NCBI GenBank assembly: GCA_965284435.1
Contig: OZ260083.1
Location: 1,116,001-1,180,000 of the forward strand
DNA length: 64,000 bases
From: CAIYZT01 sp947461435
Lineage (GTDB): Bacteria > Pseudomonadota > Alphaproteobacteria > Rhodobacterales > Rhodobacteraceae
Direction of reading: 5' to 3'
In this document: in pieces, positions 49,820 to 59,752 of the stretch
How the letters are laid out: each line of letters begins with the position of its first letter
Numbering within the stretch: position 1 is the stretch's first letter
The notes under the pieces: model-generated
Told to the model about the DNA's origin: nothing
Databases searched by the model: none
Seen by the model: only the letters and a program-made list of their open reading frames with translations
Translations under genes and position numbers: made by a program

Positions 49820-52654
49820 TCAATGGGCTGCCGCCCAGTTCGTTCCCTGTCCCGCCTCGACCACGAGCGGAACCTTGAAATCTACCGCAGGCGCGCTTGC
49901 CCCTTCCATGACCTGTTTTGCAATCTTGATCAGCGCTGTCACATCATTTTCGGCCACTTCGAAGAGAAGTTCGTCGTGCACCTGCAGCAACATTTTTGCG
50001 TCAACGCCAGAAATCGCAGCAGGCATGCGCACCATCGCACGGCGGATCACATCGGCCGCCGTCCCCTGAATTGGTGCATTGATCGCCGCGCGCTTGGCAA
50101 AGCTTTGTCCCGGCCCCTTTGTGTTGATGTCCGGTGTATGAATTTTGCGGCCAAACAGGGTTTGAACAAAGCCATTGTCTTGAGCAAATTTAACCGTTTG
50201 GGCCATGTATTCCTTGATCCCGGGAAACCGTTCAAAATAGCGATCAATGAACCCCTGCGCTTCGCTGCGGGCGATCCGAAGATTACGCGCCAGACCAAAC
50301 CCGGAGATTCCGTAGATCACACCGAAATTGATTGCTTTGGCCTTTCGGCGAACGTCGGAAGTCATCTGATCGATTGGGACATTGAACATCTCACTCGCGG
50401 TCATGGCATGAATGTCTAACCCGTCCTTGAATGCCTGCTGCAAACTGGCGATATCGGCGATATGGGCCAAAATTCTAAGTTCAATCTGGCTATAGTCCAA
50501 GCTGACCAAGGTCCGTCCCTTGGGGGCAACAAAAGCCTCGCGAATGCGTCGACCTTCCTCAGACCGCACGGGAATATTTTGCAAGTTTGGATCGGTTGAT
50601 GCGAGGCGTCCTGTCACCGCCCCAGAGATGGAATAACTTGTATGCACCCGCCCAGTTTCTTGGTTGATATGATCCTGCAAGGCATCGGTATAGGTGGATT
50701 TCAGTTTAGACAGTTGCCGCCAATCCAATAGCAAACTCGCTAACTTCGCACCCTCCGGATATGTTTCGGTCAAGGTCGTCACATCTTCAAGCACGTCCGC
50801 CCCAGTGGCGTAAGCGCCAGTTTTGCCCTTGTCCCCACCTGGCAGGCCTAATTTGTCGAACAAGATCTCTCCGACCTGCTTTGGGCTGCCAACATTGAAG
50901 GGTTGCCCGGCCACGGATTGAATCTCTGCCTCCAACCCGGCCATTTTCTGGGCAAAGGCGTTGGACATGCGCGACAAGGTATTTTTGTCCACTTCGATCC
51001 CAGCCATTTCCATGTCGGCCAAAACTGGCACCAAGGGACGTTCCAAGGTTTCGTAGACGGTGGTCACGCGTTTGCGGTGCAGTTGCGGCTTGAATGCTTT
51101 CCAAAGGCGCAGGGTCACATCGGCGTCTTCGGCCGCATACTTTACAGCCTCGACGATGCCGACCTTATCGAAGGTGATCTGCGATTTTCCAGAGCCCAAC
51201 AAAGTCTTGATCGGAATGGGTGAATGCCCAAGATACTTTTCCGAAAGCGCGTCCATCCCATGACCATGTATGCCACCATGCATGACATAGGACATCAGCA
51301 TTGTGTCGTCAAAAGGCGCAATTCGCACGCCATGCCTGGCAAAGATCTTCCAGTCATACTTTATATTCTGGCCAATTTTCAGAATGCTGTCATCTTCCAG
51401 AAGGGGTTTCAAAAGGGCAAGACATTCGTCCATCCCCAGCTGTCCCGGCGCAAGTGTGGATCCGCCAAACAAATCGCCCGACCCGGACTTGTGGCCCAGC
51501 GGGATATAGGCCGCACTCCCTGCATCGACGCACAGAGAAATTCCAACCAAATCTGCCTGCATCTCGTCAAGGCTCGTAGTCTCAGTATCGACGGCGACGT
51601 GCCCTACGTCCTTGATCCTTGCGACCCAACGACCTAAGGCGAGCGCATCGTTGATACATTCGTACTTATCATGGTCAAACGGGAGTTGAACCGTCTCTTG
51701 GCTACTATCCTCATGCGCACCGGCAACTTCAAATCCCTTTGAAACGTCGATCAATGGCGCTGCAACTTTCAATTTCGTTGCAACCCGCCCCGCAAGGGTG
51801 CGAAATTCCATCGTTGTCAGAAATTCCATCAGTACGTCTGGATCGGGGGCTTTCACTTCGAAGTCATCCAAGGAACACTCAACCGGAGTGTCTTTTTTCA
51901 ATGTCACCAAATCACGGCTCAGCCGAATCTGATCTGCGTGATCGACCAAAGATTCACGTCGCTTTGGCTGCTTTATTTCGCCAGCCCGGGCAAGTAGACT
52001 ATCGAGATCGCCGTATTCGTTGATCAACAAGGCCGCTGTTTTTAGACCGATCCCCGGCGCGCCCGGTACATTGTCAACCGAATCTCCGGCCAAAGATTGC
52101 ACGTCGATCACACGGTTTGGGGCAACACCAAACTTTTCCATCACTTCCGCTTCGCCCATCGGCTTTTGCTTCATGGGGTCATACATGTCGATACCCGGCC
52201 CAATCAGCTGCATCAGATCCTTGTCCGATGAAATGATGGTACAAGACCCGCCCGCAGACGCGGCCTGAATGGCCAATGTCGCCATGATGTCGTCGGCCTC
52301 GTATCCCTTCATCTCGATGCATGAAATGTTGAATGCGCGCGTCGCGTCGCGTGTCAGGGGGAACTGAGGCCGCAAGTCTTCGGGTAGTTCGGGACGGTTG
52401 GCTTTGTATTCGGAATACATGTCGTTTCGAAAAGTATGCGCACCGGCATCAAAAATCACAGCAATATGGCTGGCTTTGGCCTTTCCCGCTGCGCCTTGTG
52501 TGATCTCGCTCCAGATCAGGTTGCAAAAGCCGGCAACTGCCCCGACTGGAAGACCGTCTGACTTTCGGGTCAAAGGAGGCAGGGCATGATAGGCCCGGAA
52601 GATAAAGGCGGATCCGTCAATCAGATGAAGATGGTTGCCCTTGCCAAAAGCCAT
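49820..52654 (-). CDS. polA: DNA polymerase I
   Basis: A 944-residue family A polymerase with all three domains. The N-terminal 5'-3' exonuclease (1-300) includes LIDGSAFIFRAYHALPP and GYEADDIMATLA. The 3'-5' proofreading domain (about 360-560) keeps its acidic residues in VAVDTETTSLD, NIKYDWKIF and YAAEDADVTLRLW. The polymerase (about 570-944) has motif A LVSLDYSQIELRIL, motif B KAINFGVIYGISGFG and motif C LLQVHDELLFEV. The ATG at 52654 with GGGGAG upstream starts the fold; the longer open frame is rejected. Confidence 0.96.
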   Translation of the reverse strand: MAFGKGNHLHLIDGSAFIFRAYHALPPLTRKSDGLPVGAVAGFCNLIWSEITQGAAGKAKASHIAVIFDAGAHTFRNDMYSEYKANRPELPEDLRPQFPLTRDATRAFNISCIEMKGYEADDIMATLAIQAASAGGSCTIISSDKDLMQLIGPGIDMYDPMKQKPMGEAEVMEKFGVAPNRVIDVQSLAGDSVDNVPGAPGIGLKTAALLINEYGDLDSLLARAGEIKQPKRRESLVDHADQIRLSRDLVTLKKDTPVECSLDDFEVKAPDPDVLMEFLTTMEFRTLAGRVATKLKVAAPLIDVSKGFEVAGAHEDSSQETVQLPFDHDKYECINDALALGRWVARIKDVGHVAVDTETTSLDEMQADLVGISLCVDAGSAAYIPLGHKSGSGDLFGGSTLAPGQLGMDECLALLKPLLEDDSILKIGQNIKYDWKIFARHGVRIAPFDDTMLMSYVMHGGIHGHGMDALSEKYLGHSPIPIKTLLGSGKSQITFDKVGIVEAVKYAAEDADVTLRLWKAFKPQLHRKRVTTVYETLERPLVPVLADMEMAGIEVDKNTLSRMSNAFAQKMAGLEAEIQSVAGQPFNVGSPKQVGEILFDKLGLPGGDKGKTGAYATGADVLEDVTTLTETYPEGAKLASLLLDWRQLSKLKSTYTDALQDHINQETGRVHTSYSISGAVTGRLASTDPNLQNIPVRSEEGRRIREAFVAPKGRTLVSLDYSQIELRILAHIADIASLQQAFKDGLDIHAMTASEMFNVPIDQMTSDVRRKAKAINFGVIYGISGFGLARNLRIARSEAQGFIDRYFERFPGIKEYMAQTVKFAQDNGFVQTLFGRKIHTPDINTKGPGQSFAKRAAINAPIQGTAADVIRRAMVRMPAAISGVDAKMLLQVHDELLFEVAENDVTALIKIAKQVMEGASAPAVDFKVPLVVEAGQGTNWAAAH

Positions 52655-52716
52655 GTCGCTTCTCCCCAAACCCTGAAGGTGAGTCTTGGCAGAAATCGCC
52701 GGTCCTTTCCACCCTT

Positions 52717-53400
52717 TCAGCCCGCAATCCTGATCCGCCACAGCGACAGATCAATCGATTGCGGCGTTGGCGTCCATAGGCCCATGGGCACACCGGCCCC
52801 TCTCAACCGCGCGCCGATCCAAGTATTGCAGGTATAGAAGATATTAAACTGACCATTTGCCTCGAAAAACGCATCGGTCATTCCAAAACTTCCCAAAGCC
52901 GCCGGGATAGGCGCACCGTCTCCATCCCGTGCAAAACTTCCCTCAATCTGAGTAAGCAGCGCATCGTACTGTCCCTGTGTCAGTGTCAAAAACGTGATTC
53001 CGGGCAGACCGTCAACTGGCCCAGCCACGTCCAATCTCAACACGGCGGAATCGCCCGTAATTGCATGTGCAAGGGGACCTACGGATATTTCACCAACGGC
53101 GGCGGTCTTGGCATAGAACTCTGCCGCCCCCCACCCCAGAACAAGCCATCGAGCCTTGGGATGCAACAACGGCACACCGGCTTCCATCGCAAAGCCGAAA
53201 CGCGCGCGTACATCAGAGTTGAGTGGCAGCAGAAAATCGTAGTGGATCGGTCCTCGTGCCAAACCTATGCGCACGTCGCGGCCATACGAAGTAATGTGTT
53301 CGATCGGGCCCGGAATCAAACCGCCGAAAAGGCCAAAGACCAGATAAAAGAACGGAACAGCAAGGAAAACCGTCAGCGCGCGTAAAAACAAACGCGCCAT
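52717..53400 (-). CDS. DUF2459 (TIGR02117-like) protein
   Basis: A 227-residue protein with an N-terminal membrane anchor (about 5-30) and a DUF2459 domain: GPIHYDFLLPL, WLVLGWGAAEFYA and the C-terminal FNIFYTCNTWIGARLRGAGVPMGLWTP region, shown here as NIFYTCNTW. The His, Cys and Asn pattern recalls papain-like or NlpC-type folds, but no activity is known. It ends 63 bp before polA on the same strand. Confidence 0.8.
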   Translation of the reverse strand: MARLFLRALTVFLAVPFFYLVFGLFGGLIPGPIEHITSYGRDVRIGLARGPIHYDFLLPLNSDVRARFGFAMEAGVPLLHPKARWLVLGWGAAEFYAKTAAVGEISVGPLAHAITGDSAVLRLDVAGPVDGLPGITFLTLTQGQYDALLTQIEGSFARDGDGAPIPAALGSFGMTDAFFEANGQFNIFYTCNTWIGARLRGAGVPMGLWTPTPQSIDLSLWRIRIAG

Positions 53401-53406
53401 GCGTCG

Positions 53407-53592
53407 CTAGTGATCGTTATGGGCGTGATCTCGGTCGATCACATAGCGCTTGTCGCAATACCCACATTCAACGAACCCGGAGTCTTGCGGAATAGTCAAC
53501 CAAACCCGGGGATGTCCGAGTGCGCCATCGCCGCCATCACAAGCGATCTTCCAATGGGTCACGATCTTGGTTTCTGGCGCGGCGGTTGGCAT
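53407..53592 (-). CDS. CHCC zinc-finger domain protein
   Basis: A 61-residue protein with the zf-CHCC pattern: ACDGGDGALGHPRVWLTI and then VECGYCDKRYV, which supplies a C-x(n)-H-x(n)-C-x2-C zinc site. Such proteins relate to the NDUFS6 subunit linked to complex I in mitochondria; in bacteria the role is unclear. It lies 6 bp upstream of the DUF2459 gene and is probably co-transcribed with it. Confidence 0.87.
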   Translation of the reverse strand: MPTAAPETKIVTHWKIACDGGDGALGHPRVWLTIPQDSGFVECGYCDKRYVIDRDHAHNDH

Positions 53593-53672
53593 ATCTTCAG
53601 TCCTGATTTTGTCGGTACTTGTTATTCTAATGGGGCAGGGCAGTCAGGGGCAAGAGCGGCTGACGCAAAGGC

Positions 53673-54446
53673 TCATCCGATTGGTTGAAATCGGGATTTC
53701 AGGGCATTTAACCACATGAGGCCATGCACAGTCGCGCGCGTTGGTCGATACTCTGCCCCGATCCAACCGTCATACCCAGTCGCATCGACGCGTGTGCACA
53801 GCCCCGTCAGATCAAAGCCCCCACCACCCGGCTCATTTCGGGTGGGGAAACCCGCGATCTGAACATGCGAAATTCGGGCTTCATGTCGGCCCCATACGGC
53901 CTCGGCATCGCCATGAATGCGTGCAGCGTGCCAAAGATCAAACTGCAAGCCGACATTCGGCAAACCCAGATCGTCCAGAATTCTGCCGGCTTGGTCAAAA
54001 TCATTGAGAAAATACCCCGGCATGTCTTCAACGTTCAAAGGTTCTATCACAAGCCGCAAATTAGGCGCCTGCGCCGCCGCCCAAGCCAGGTTTTCGGCAA
54101 ACGTCTGTTCGGCCTGCGGGCCTTTGGCTACGCCCGCCATCACATGGACGCGCTCTGCCTTGATCCGAGAGGCAAATTCTGCTGCGCGCAGAAAGCTGTC
54201 TTGAAATCGTCCCACGTCATCTGGCATCGCAGCAAATCCACGGTCTCCTGCGATCCAATCACCCGGTGGCGTGTTGATCAAGGCGACGGGAAAGCCGGCC
54301 AAAGCAATTTCCCATTCTTTGATCGGCCAATCATAAGGAAAAAGCACTTCAACGCCTTCAAATCCGGCTTGTTGCGCAAGTCCCGGCCGGTCCAGCATCG
54401 GAACCTCAGTGAACAACATCGTTATATTTGCGGCAAAACGGGGCAT
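53673..54446 (-). CDS. hyi: Hydroxypyruvate isomerase-like TIM-barrel protein
   Basis: A 257-residue protein of the Hyi/xylose isomerase-like family: FAANITMLFTEVPMLDRPGLA at the start, GVEVLFPYDW, VHVMAGV, LVIEPLNVEDMPGYFL and VGLQFDLWH, with Glu, Asp, His and Glu metal-binding residues expected in these last motifs. Hyi converts hydroxypyruvate to tartronate semialdehyde in glyoxylate metabolism, which fits glcD/glcE 8 kb away, though the link is only thematic. The start is taken at the ATG at 54446; its ribosome site is weak. Confidence 0.85.
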   Translation of the reverse strand: MPRFAANITMLFTEVPMLDRPGLAQQAGFEGVEVLFPYDWPIKEWEIALAGFPVALINTPPGDWIAGDRGFAAMPDDVGRFQDSFLRAAEFASRIKAERVHVMAGVAKGPQAEQTFAENLAWAAAQAPNLRLVIEPLNVEDMPGYFLNDFDQAGRILDDLGLPNVGLQFDLWHAARIHGDAEAVWGRHEARISHVQIAGFPTRNEPGGGGFDLTGLCTRVDATGYDGWIGAEYRPTRATVHGLMWLNALKSRFQPIG

Positions 54447-54454
54447 CAGGCGTG

Positions 54455-55057
54455 TCAGGTCAATTCTACGGAGGGAATGATCGGAAAGAAGCAGTCCGAC
54501 GACCATAGACCGAACCAAAGCTCGCCGTCACGTGCTTCGTGCACCGCAAGATCGATCAAACGATAGAAAGTTTTGCGGTCTATTCTGGCATCAAGGCCCG
54601 ATCGCACATGAACATAGGGCGACGGTTCGCCGGTTATGGCATCCCTTTCCACCCGAATCGCATGATCGGTGTCGACTGTCACCGTCTCTTCGGTTTTGGT
54701 GGTCAGGTGCAAGACTTGGGTGCGTCCCGCGTTCTGTTGTTCAAAGTCCACGACCAGTAATGGGGCATCGTCGACTTTGATTCCCACTTTTTCGGCCGGT
54801 GTCACCAAGAAATAACGGTCCCCCTCGCGCTTCAAGATATTTGAAAACAACTTCACCAGCGGGGCACGGCCGATGGGCGTTCCAAGATAGTACCATTGGC
54901 CATCCTTGGCGATCCGAATATCCAGGTCGCCGCAGAACGCGGGGTTCCACAGATGAACCGGGGCGGGTCCATGTCCTTTGCTGGCGGCCAAGGCGGCATT
55001 TGCCAGCCCGTCCGCCGTGGGACTCACGAAGTTTTGTGCCGATTTCTCGTTTGTCAT
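54455..55057 (-). CDS. DUF1285 family protein
   Basis: A 200-residue protein matching DUF1285: LWNPAFCGDLDIRIAKDGQWYY, GTPIGRAPLVKLFSNILKRE and DGRYFLVTPAEKVGI-like REGDRYFLVTPAEKVGI, then VVDFEQQ. The C-terminus has a typical ELWFGLWSSDCFFPI end. Function unknown. It lies divergent to the MoxR gene across 56 bp and 8 bp upstream of the hyi-like gene. Confidence 0.87.
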   Translation of the reverse strand: MTNEKSAQNFVSPTADGLANAALAASKGHGPAPVHLWNPAFCGDLDIRIAKDGQWYYLGTPIGRAPLVKLFSNILKREGDRYFLVTPAEKVGIKVDDAPLLVVDFEQQNAGRTQVLHLTTKTEETVTVDTDHAIRVERDAITGEPSPYVHVRSGLDARIDRKTFYRLIDLAVHEARDGELWFGLWSSDCFFPIIPSVELT

Positions 55058-55113
55058 TTGTACCCCGCCGCATCATTCGATCTAATGATGTAGTGAACCG
55101 AAGGAGCATTGTC

Positions 55114-56118
55114 ATGTCCGAAGCCGCCCAATTAATTTCTCAGATCGAAGCCTTAGGTGAAAAGCTTGGGTCGGCGCGCAAAATGATTGCGGGGAAATTC
55201 ATCGGTCAGGAAAAGGTGGTCGATCTGTCTCTTACTGCAATGCTGTGCGGCGGCCACGGCCTTTTGGTTGGATTGCCGGGGTTGGGTAAGACGCTTCTGG
55301 TCGATACATTGTCAACAGTTATGGGGCTGAATTCCTCGCGCATCCAATTCACTCCTGATCTGATGCCAGCGGATATCCTTGGTTCCGAAGTTCTAGAGAC
55401 CGCAGCCGATGGCACGCGATCCTTTCGGTTCCTGGAGGGGCCGATATTTTGCCAACTCCTGATGGCTGATGAAATCAACCGGGCCTCGCCCCGCACTCAA
55501 TCCGCCCTTTTGCAGGCAATGCAGGAACGCGAAGTCACGATTGCAGGCGTTCACCGTCGCTTGGGCCCACCGTTTCATGTGCTTGCCACGCAAAACCCGA
55601 TTGAACAGGAAGGCACCTATCCCCTGCCAGAGGCGCAGCTTGATCGCTTTCTCGTGCAAATAGACGTTGATTATCCAACGCGCGCCGTCGAGCGCGAAAT
55701 TCTTTTGGCTACGACGGGTGCGGAAGAAGCCAAGGTGACGGCAATATTTAAAGCGGATCAATTGATCGAAGCGCAATTGATCGTGCGGCGTATGCCGGTG
55801 GGGGATAAGGTCGTTGAAGCGATCCTTGATCTTGTTCGCGCATGCCGACCCGGCGAGCCAGAGGGGAAAGCCGTTGAAGCGTCGTTGTCTTGGGGGCCGG
55901 GCCCGCGCGCTGCGCAGGCCCTTATGCTTGCTGTGCGCGCGCGCGCGCTGTTGGATGGGCGCTTTGCGCCGGCCGTATCTGATGTTGCTGCTCTCGTCCG
56001 TCCTGTTCTGTCGCACAGAATGGCCTTGAACTTTGCGGCCCGGGCGCGCGGAGAGACGATGGGCGGACTGATTGACCGCATGGCAACCGCTGTTCTTGGG
56101 GCTGAGGCTGCCGCGTGA
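55114..56118 (+). CDS. MoxR-family AAA+ ATPase
   Basis: A 334-residue AAA+ ATPase. Walker A GLPGLGKT is at 53-60, Walker B LLMADEINRA near 113-122, sensor 1 VLATQNPIEQEGTYPLPEAQLDRF in short form VLATQNPIEQEG near 152-163, and a C-terminal lid. MoxR proteins act as chaperones for metal insertion or complex assembly together with von Willebrand-type proteins. The ATG at 55114 has AAGGAG upstream. First gene of a four-gene overlapping operon. Confidence 0.94.
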   Translation: MSEAAQLISQIEALGEKLGSARKMIAGKFIGQEKVVDLSLTAMLCGGHGLLVGLPGLGKTLLVDTLSTVMGLNSSRIQFTPDLMPADILGSEVLETAADGTRSFRFLEGPIFCQLLMADEINRASPRTQSALLQAMQEREVTIAGVHRRLGPPFHVLATQNPIEQEGTYPLPEAQLDRFLVQIDVDYPTRAVEREILLATTGAEEAKVTAIFKADQLIEAQLIVRRMPVGDKVVEAILDLVRACRPGEPEGKAVEASLSWGPGPRAAQALMLAVRARALLDGRFAPAVSDVAALVRPVLSHRMALNFAARARGETMGGLIDRMATAVLGAEAAA

Positions 56119-56984
56119 CTGTAAGTCTCTCCCTTCGGGCCGAGGCGGATGTACTTGGCCAATCCCTACCAACCTTGCTTGCAGAGGCCGAACGGCTTTC
56201 GTCCGCGTTGTCGCTAGGGGAACATGGTCGAAAACGAGCGGGACAGGGCGCTGATTTCTGGCAGTATCGTCCTGCGATGCCCGGCGATAGTGCGCGCAAC
56301 ATCGATTGGCGGCGGTCGGCCAAGTCTGATGCTCCGTATATCCGCGAGCGTGAATGGCAAGCCTCTCAAGGCGTAACGTTTTGGGTGGATTCCGCAAAAT
56401 CCATGCAATTTCAAAGTTCCAAGTCAAAACAATCCAAAACGGATCGCGCATTCATTGTTGCCTATGCCTTGGCGATTTCTCTTTTAAAGGGGGGTGAACG
56501 GGTCGGCATCGAGGGGCAGGGTCGGCCAAGGGCAGGGATCGCCCAAATGTCCATGCTCGCGCTGGCCTTAGCCGATCAAAGGGCGGCAGAATTTGGAGCC
56601 CCAAGTTTGCACGACGCGATTTCTCACGGTCGTGCAGTGGTGATTTCTGACTTTTTGGGGGATCTTGGCCCTTTGCAAGCAGCTCTTGGGGCCGCCGCCG
56701 ACAAAGGCGTTCGCGGCGTGATCATGCAAATACTGGATCCGATCGAGGAAGATTTTCCTTTCGATGGGCGGACTATTTTTCAATCCGTAGGCGGCGGTAT
56801 TGCGTTTGAAACGCAAGAAGCGGGTGACCTGCGCGCTCGGTATTTGCAGCGGCTTCAAGACCGCAAGGCCGAACTCGCCCGAATGGCGCAGGCGCTTGGC
56901 TGGCATTTCACGACGCATCACACCGGCTCACCTGCGCTGCCACTCCTCCTTTGGGCACATCAGGCACTTGGAGGAAATCGCTGA
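56115..56984 (+). CDS. DUF58 domain protein
   Basis: A 289-residue protein of the DUF58 family. The signature YRPAMPGDSARNIDWRRSAKSD (here as GDSARNIDWRRSAKSD, about residues 56-71) precedes a von Willebrand A-like part with VDSAKSMQF. Such proteins are the usual partners of MoxR ATPases. The GTG start overlaps the MoxR stop as GTGA. Confidence 0.9.
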   Translation: MTVSLSLRAEADVLGQSLPTLLAEAERLSSALSLGEHGRKRAGQGADFWQYRPAMPGDSARNIDWRRSAKSDAPYIREREWQASQGVTFWVDSAKSMQFQSSKSKQSKTDRAFIVAYALAISLLKGGERVGIEGQGRPRAGIAQMSMLALALADQRAAEFGAPSLHDAISHGRAVVISDFLGDLGPLQAALGAAADKGVRGVIMQILDPIEEDFPFDGRTIFQSVGGGIAFETQEAGDLRARYLQRLQDRKAELARMAQALGWHFTTHHTGSPALPLLLWAHQALGGNR

Positions 56985-59752
56985 TGCTTGCTGGTCTATC
57001 CTTCAGTCAGCCCTTGCTGCTGGCTGCCTTGATCGTTTTGCCAGTTCTGTGGTTGATCCTTCGGGCAATACCGCCAGCGGCGAAACGCCTTCGTTTTGCA
57101 GCTGTGGGTTTGCTGTTGGGCTTGAAAGACGAGACGCGGCAGGCGGACCGCACCCCATGGTGGTTACTTGCTCTGCGCATTTTCGCGATCTTGGCCGCCA
57201 TTTTGGGATTTGCGGGCCCAACACTTAATCCCACTCCAAATTCACTGAGCAGCGGACCACTTCTTTTGGTGTTTGATGGCGGTTGGGCCGAAGCTTCTGA
57301 TTGGGACATTCGGCGCCAGAAAGCATCGGGGATTCTCGCTGAAGCAAGCCGAAGCGCGCGCCCCGTCGCGTTGATCACTCTTGCAGAGTCACCACAGACG
57401 CCGGTTTTCCAGTCCGCAGATGCAGTTTTGAATCGGATAAATGCGATGGACCCTGCGCCTTGGCTGCCGCGCGATCTGTTTGAATGGGCGAAGGTTTTGC
57501 CAACGGGTGATTTTGAAACTTATTGGCTCTCGGACGGCTTGGATCATGCAGGCCGCGACGCTTTGCGCACGGCCTTGGCAAACAAGGGCGATGTGAGAGT
57601 CTATCAATCGCCCCGTGTTCTTCTCGGGATTGCACCTGCAGTGATCAAAGACGGCGCGGTCATTGTGACTGTCTTGCGTCCGCTGGGCGGACCCGAGGCC
57701 GAGGTTGAGGTGATTGGTCGCGGTCCGGATCCAGCGGGCATAGACCGTGAACTGGCGCGGTTCAAAGTGGCGTTTTCAGTCGGTGAGAGACGCGCGGAAT
57801 CAAGTTTGTCTTTGCCGCCAGAACTGCGCAATCGGCTGAATCGTTTCGAAATTCTTGGCAACCGTTCAGCAGGGGCGGTCAGCTTGACTGACGATAGCCT
57901 TAAACGGCGCAAAATTGCCATTCTCGCAGGGGGAACGTCCAAAGAAGGTTTAACCCTGTTGGATCAAACACATTATCTTCGGCAAGCGCTCGCACCCTCA
58001 ACTGAGTTGATCGAGGGTGCTCTTACGGATGTGCTGAAGGCGAGCCCCGATGTGGTGATCCTTGCAGATGTGGCGCGCCTGACCCAAGCCGAATCCGACG
58101 CTCTTTTGGATTGGATCGAAAAGGGTGGTCTCTTGTTGCGATTCTCCGGTCCGCGGCTTGCTGCATCGGATCTGTCGCGTTCTGCTGAAGATCCGTTGAT
58201 GCCGGTTCGTTTGCGGGAAGGTGGCCGCGAAATCGGGGGCACCATGAGTTGGGGTGACCCGCGGCCAATCGCCCCTTTCGCCGAAGGATCGCCCTTTCAT
58301 GGGCTTGAGGTTCCACAAGACGTTACGGTCAGCGAACAAGTTCTGGCAGAGCCGGGACCTGATGTTGCACAACGCACCATCGCGTCATTGGCCGATGGCA
58401 CACCTTTGGTCACGCGCAAGATTATCGGTGATGGACAGGTGGTGCTTTTTCATGTGACGGCCAATGCAGAATGGTCCAGCCTTCCGTTGTCGGGTCTTTT
58501 CGTCCAGATGTTAGAGCGCCTTGCTGTTTCGGCTGGTTCCGAGCCTCCAAAGCCAGAGACCCTCAAAGGTCAAATTTGGAGTGCAGGCCGCGTGATAGAT
58601 GGATACGGGGCCGGGCAAAGCGGTGAGGACATTTCCGGAGTTGATGGTGAACTGTTGGGCAATGCCCTTTTCGCGGGTCCGTCAGATGGCTTGCCGCCTG
58701 GCGTTTATACCGAAGGGGCCCGAAGCCTCGCATTGAACGCAATCAGTGTCGACGCTACATTAGAACCTGCCGTGTGGCCTAATAGCCAAATCATCGACGG
58801 GATAGGAGCTTCAATAAGTGTTGCCCTGAAGGGACCGCTTTTGGCAGCGTCCCTTTGCCTTACCCTTTTGGATATCTTGGCTGCGCTCTGGCTCTCGGGC
58901 CGTCTTCCGTCCTTCGCCCGAAAAAGTGCAGCCCTTGTTTTGATGGGCTTTCTTCCGTTTCATTCCCCACCGGCCCAAGCGCAGGATGCTGCAAAAGACG
59001 AGGTTGCCATCGCGGCAACTGAAGGCGTGGTTTTGGCCTATGTCAGGACGGGCGACGCCTCTCTTGATGCCTTATCGCAAGCCGGGCTTTTGGGCTTGTC
59101 AGATCGCCTGACAGAACGCACGTCGATCGAACCTCTGCCCCCGATGGGTGTGGACATCGAAGCAGATGAGTTGGCATTTTTCCCGTTCCTGTACTGGCCC
59201 ATCACAACCACCCAAGCTTTGCCCAGCCCCGGCGCTTATGATCGGCTGAATGCCTATCTTCGCAGTGGTGGCATGATCCTTTTTGACACAAAAGATGGTG
59301 ACATTTCTCAGAACGGTGTCACTTCGGCCGAAGGAGAGACCCTGCGCGGCATAGCCCAAGGTCTTGATATTCCTCCGCTGAACATTATCCCAACCGATCA
59401 TATTTTGACGCGCAGTTTTTATCTGATCCAAAACTTTCCCGGACGGTTCGACAGCCCCATCCTTTGGGTCGAGGCGGCGCCCGAACAGGCCGAGGCGACC
59501 GACGGCATGCCGTTTCGGCCGCAAAATGATGGCGTCACCCCGGTTGTGATTGGTGGCAACGATTGGGCGTCGGCATGGGCCACCGATGAGTTTGGCGCGC
59601 CGTTGTATCCCGTTGGAAGGGGCGAAGGGGGGGAACGTCAGCGCGAAACGGCCTATAGATTTGGGATCAATCTGATCATGCATGTGCTGACGGGCAACTA
59701 TAAATCAGATCAGGTGCATGTACCCGCTTTGTTGGAAAGGCTGGGACAATGA
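56984..59752 (+). CDS. DUF4159 protein with N-terminal BatA domain
   Basis: A 922-residue membrane protein. The N-terminal BatA/aerotolerance region (FSQPLLLAALIVLPVLWLI) holds two membrane helices. A long soluble part follows, then a third membrane region near 615-650, and a C-terminal DUF4159 domain from about 665 with VVLAYVRTGDASLDALSQAGL, DELAFFPFLYWPI and GGMILFDTKDG. DUF4159 has a class I glutamine amidotransferase-like fold. The start overlaps the DUF58 stop by one base (TGATG), with GGAGG upstream. It probably forms an envelope complex with its neighbours. Confidence 0.87.
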   Translation: MLAGLSFSQPLLLAALIVLPVLWLILRAIPPAAKRLRFAAVGLLLGLKDETRQADRTPWWLLALRIFAILAAILGFAGPTLNPTPNSLSSGPLLLVFDGGWAEASDWDIRRQKASGILAEASRSARPVALITLAESPQTPVFQSADAVLNRINAMDPAPWLPRDLFEWAKVLPTGDFETYWLSDGLDHAGRDALRTALANKGDVRVYQSPRVLLGIAPAVIKDGAVIVTVLRPLGGPEAEVEVIGRGPDPAGIDRELARFKVAFSVGERRAESSLSLPPELRNRLNRFEILGNRSAGAVSLTDDSLKRRKIAILAGGTSKEGLTLLDQTHYLRQALAPSTELIEGALTDVLKASPDVVILADVARLTQAESDALLDWIEKGGLLLRFSGPRLAASDLSRSAEDPLMPVRLREGGREIGGTMSWGDPRPIAPFAEGSPFHGLEVPQDVTVSEQVLAEPGPDVAQRTIASLADGTPLVTRKIIGDGQVVLFHVTANAEWSSLPLSGLFVQMLERLAVSAGSEPPKPETLKGQIWSAGRVIDGYGAGQSGEDISGVDGELLGNALFAGPSDGLPPGVYTEGARSLALNAISVDATLEPAVWPNSQIIDGIGASISVALKGPLLAASLCLTLLDILAALWLSGRLPSFARKSAALVLMGFLPFHSPPAQAQDAAKDEVAIAATEGVVLAYVRTGDASLDALSQAGLLGLSDRLTERTSIEPLPPMGVDIEADELAFFPFLYWPITTTQALPSPGAYDRLNAYLRSGGMILFDTKDGDISQNGVTSAEGETLRGIAQGLDIPPLNIIPTDHILTRSFYLIQNFPGRFDSPILWVEAAPEQAEATDGMPFRPQNDGVTPVVIGGNDWASAWATDEFGAPLYPVGRGEGGERQRETAYRFGINLIMHVLTGNYKSDQVHVPALLERLGQ

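Noticed and set aside
49619..50419. 266-codon plus-strand ORF
   Set aside because: Shadow of the C-terminal part of polA and the YjbR gene on the other strand.
55393..56451. 352-codon minus-strand ORF
   Set aside because: Antisense shadow of the MoxR and DUF58 genes; rich in Arg, Gln and His as expected of a shadow frame.
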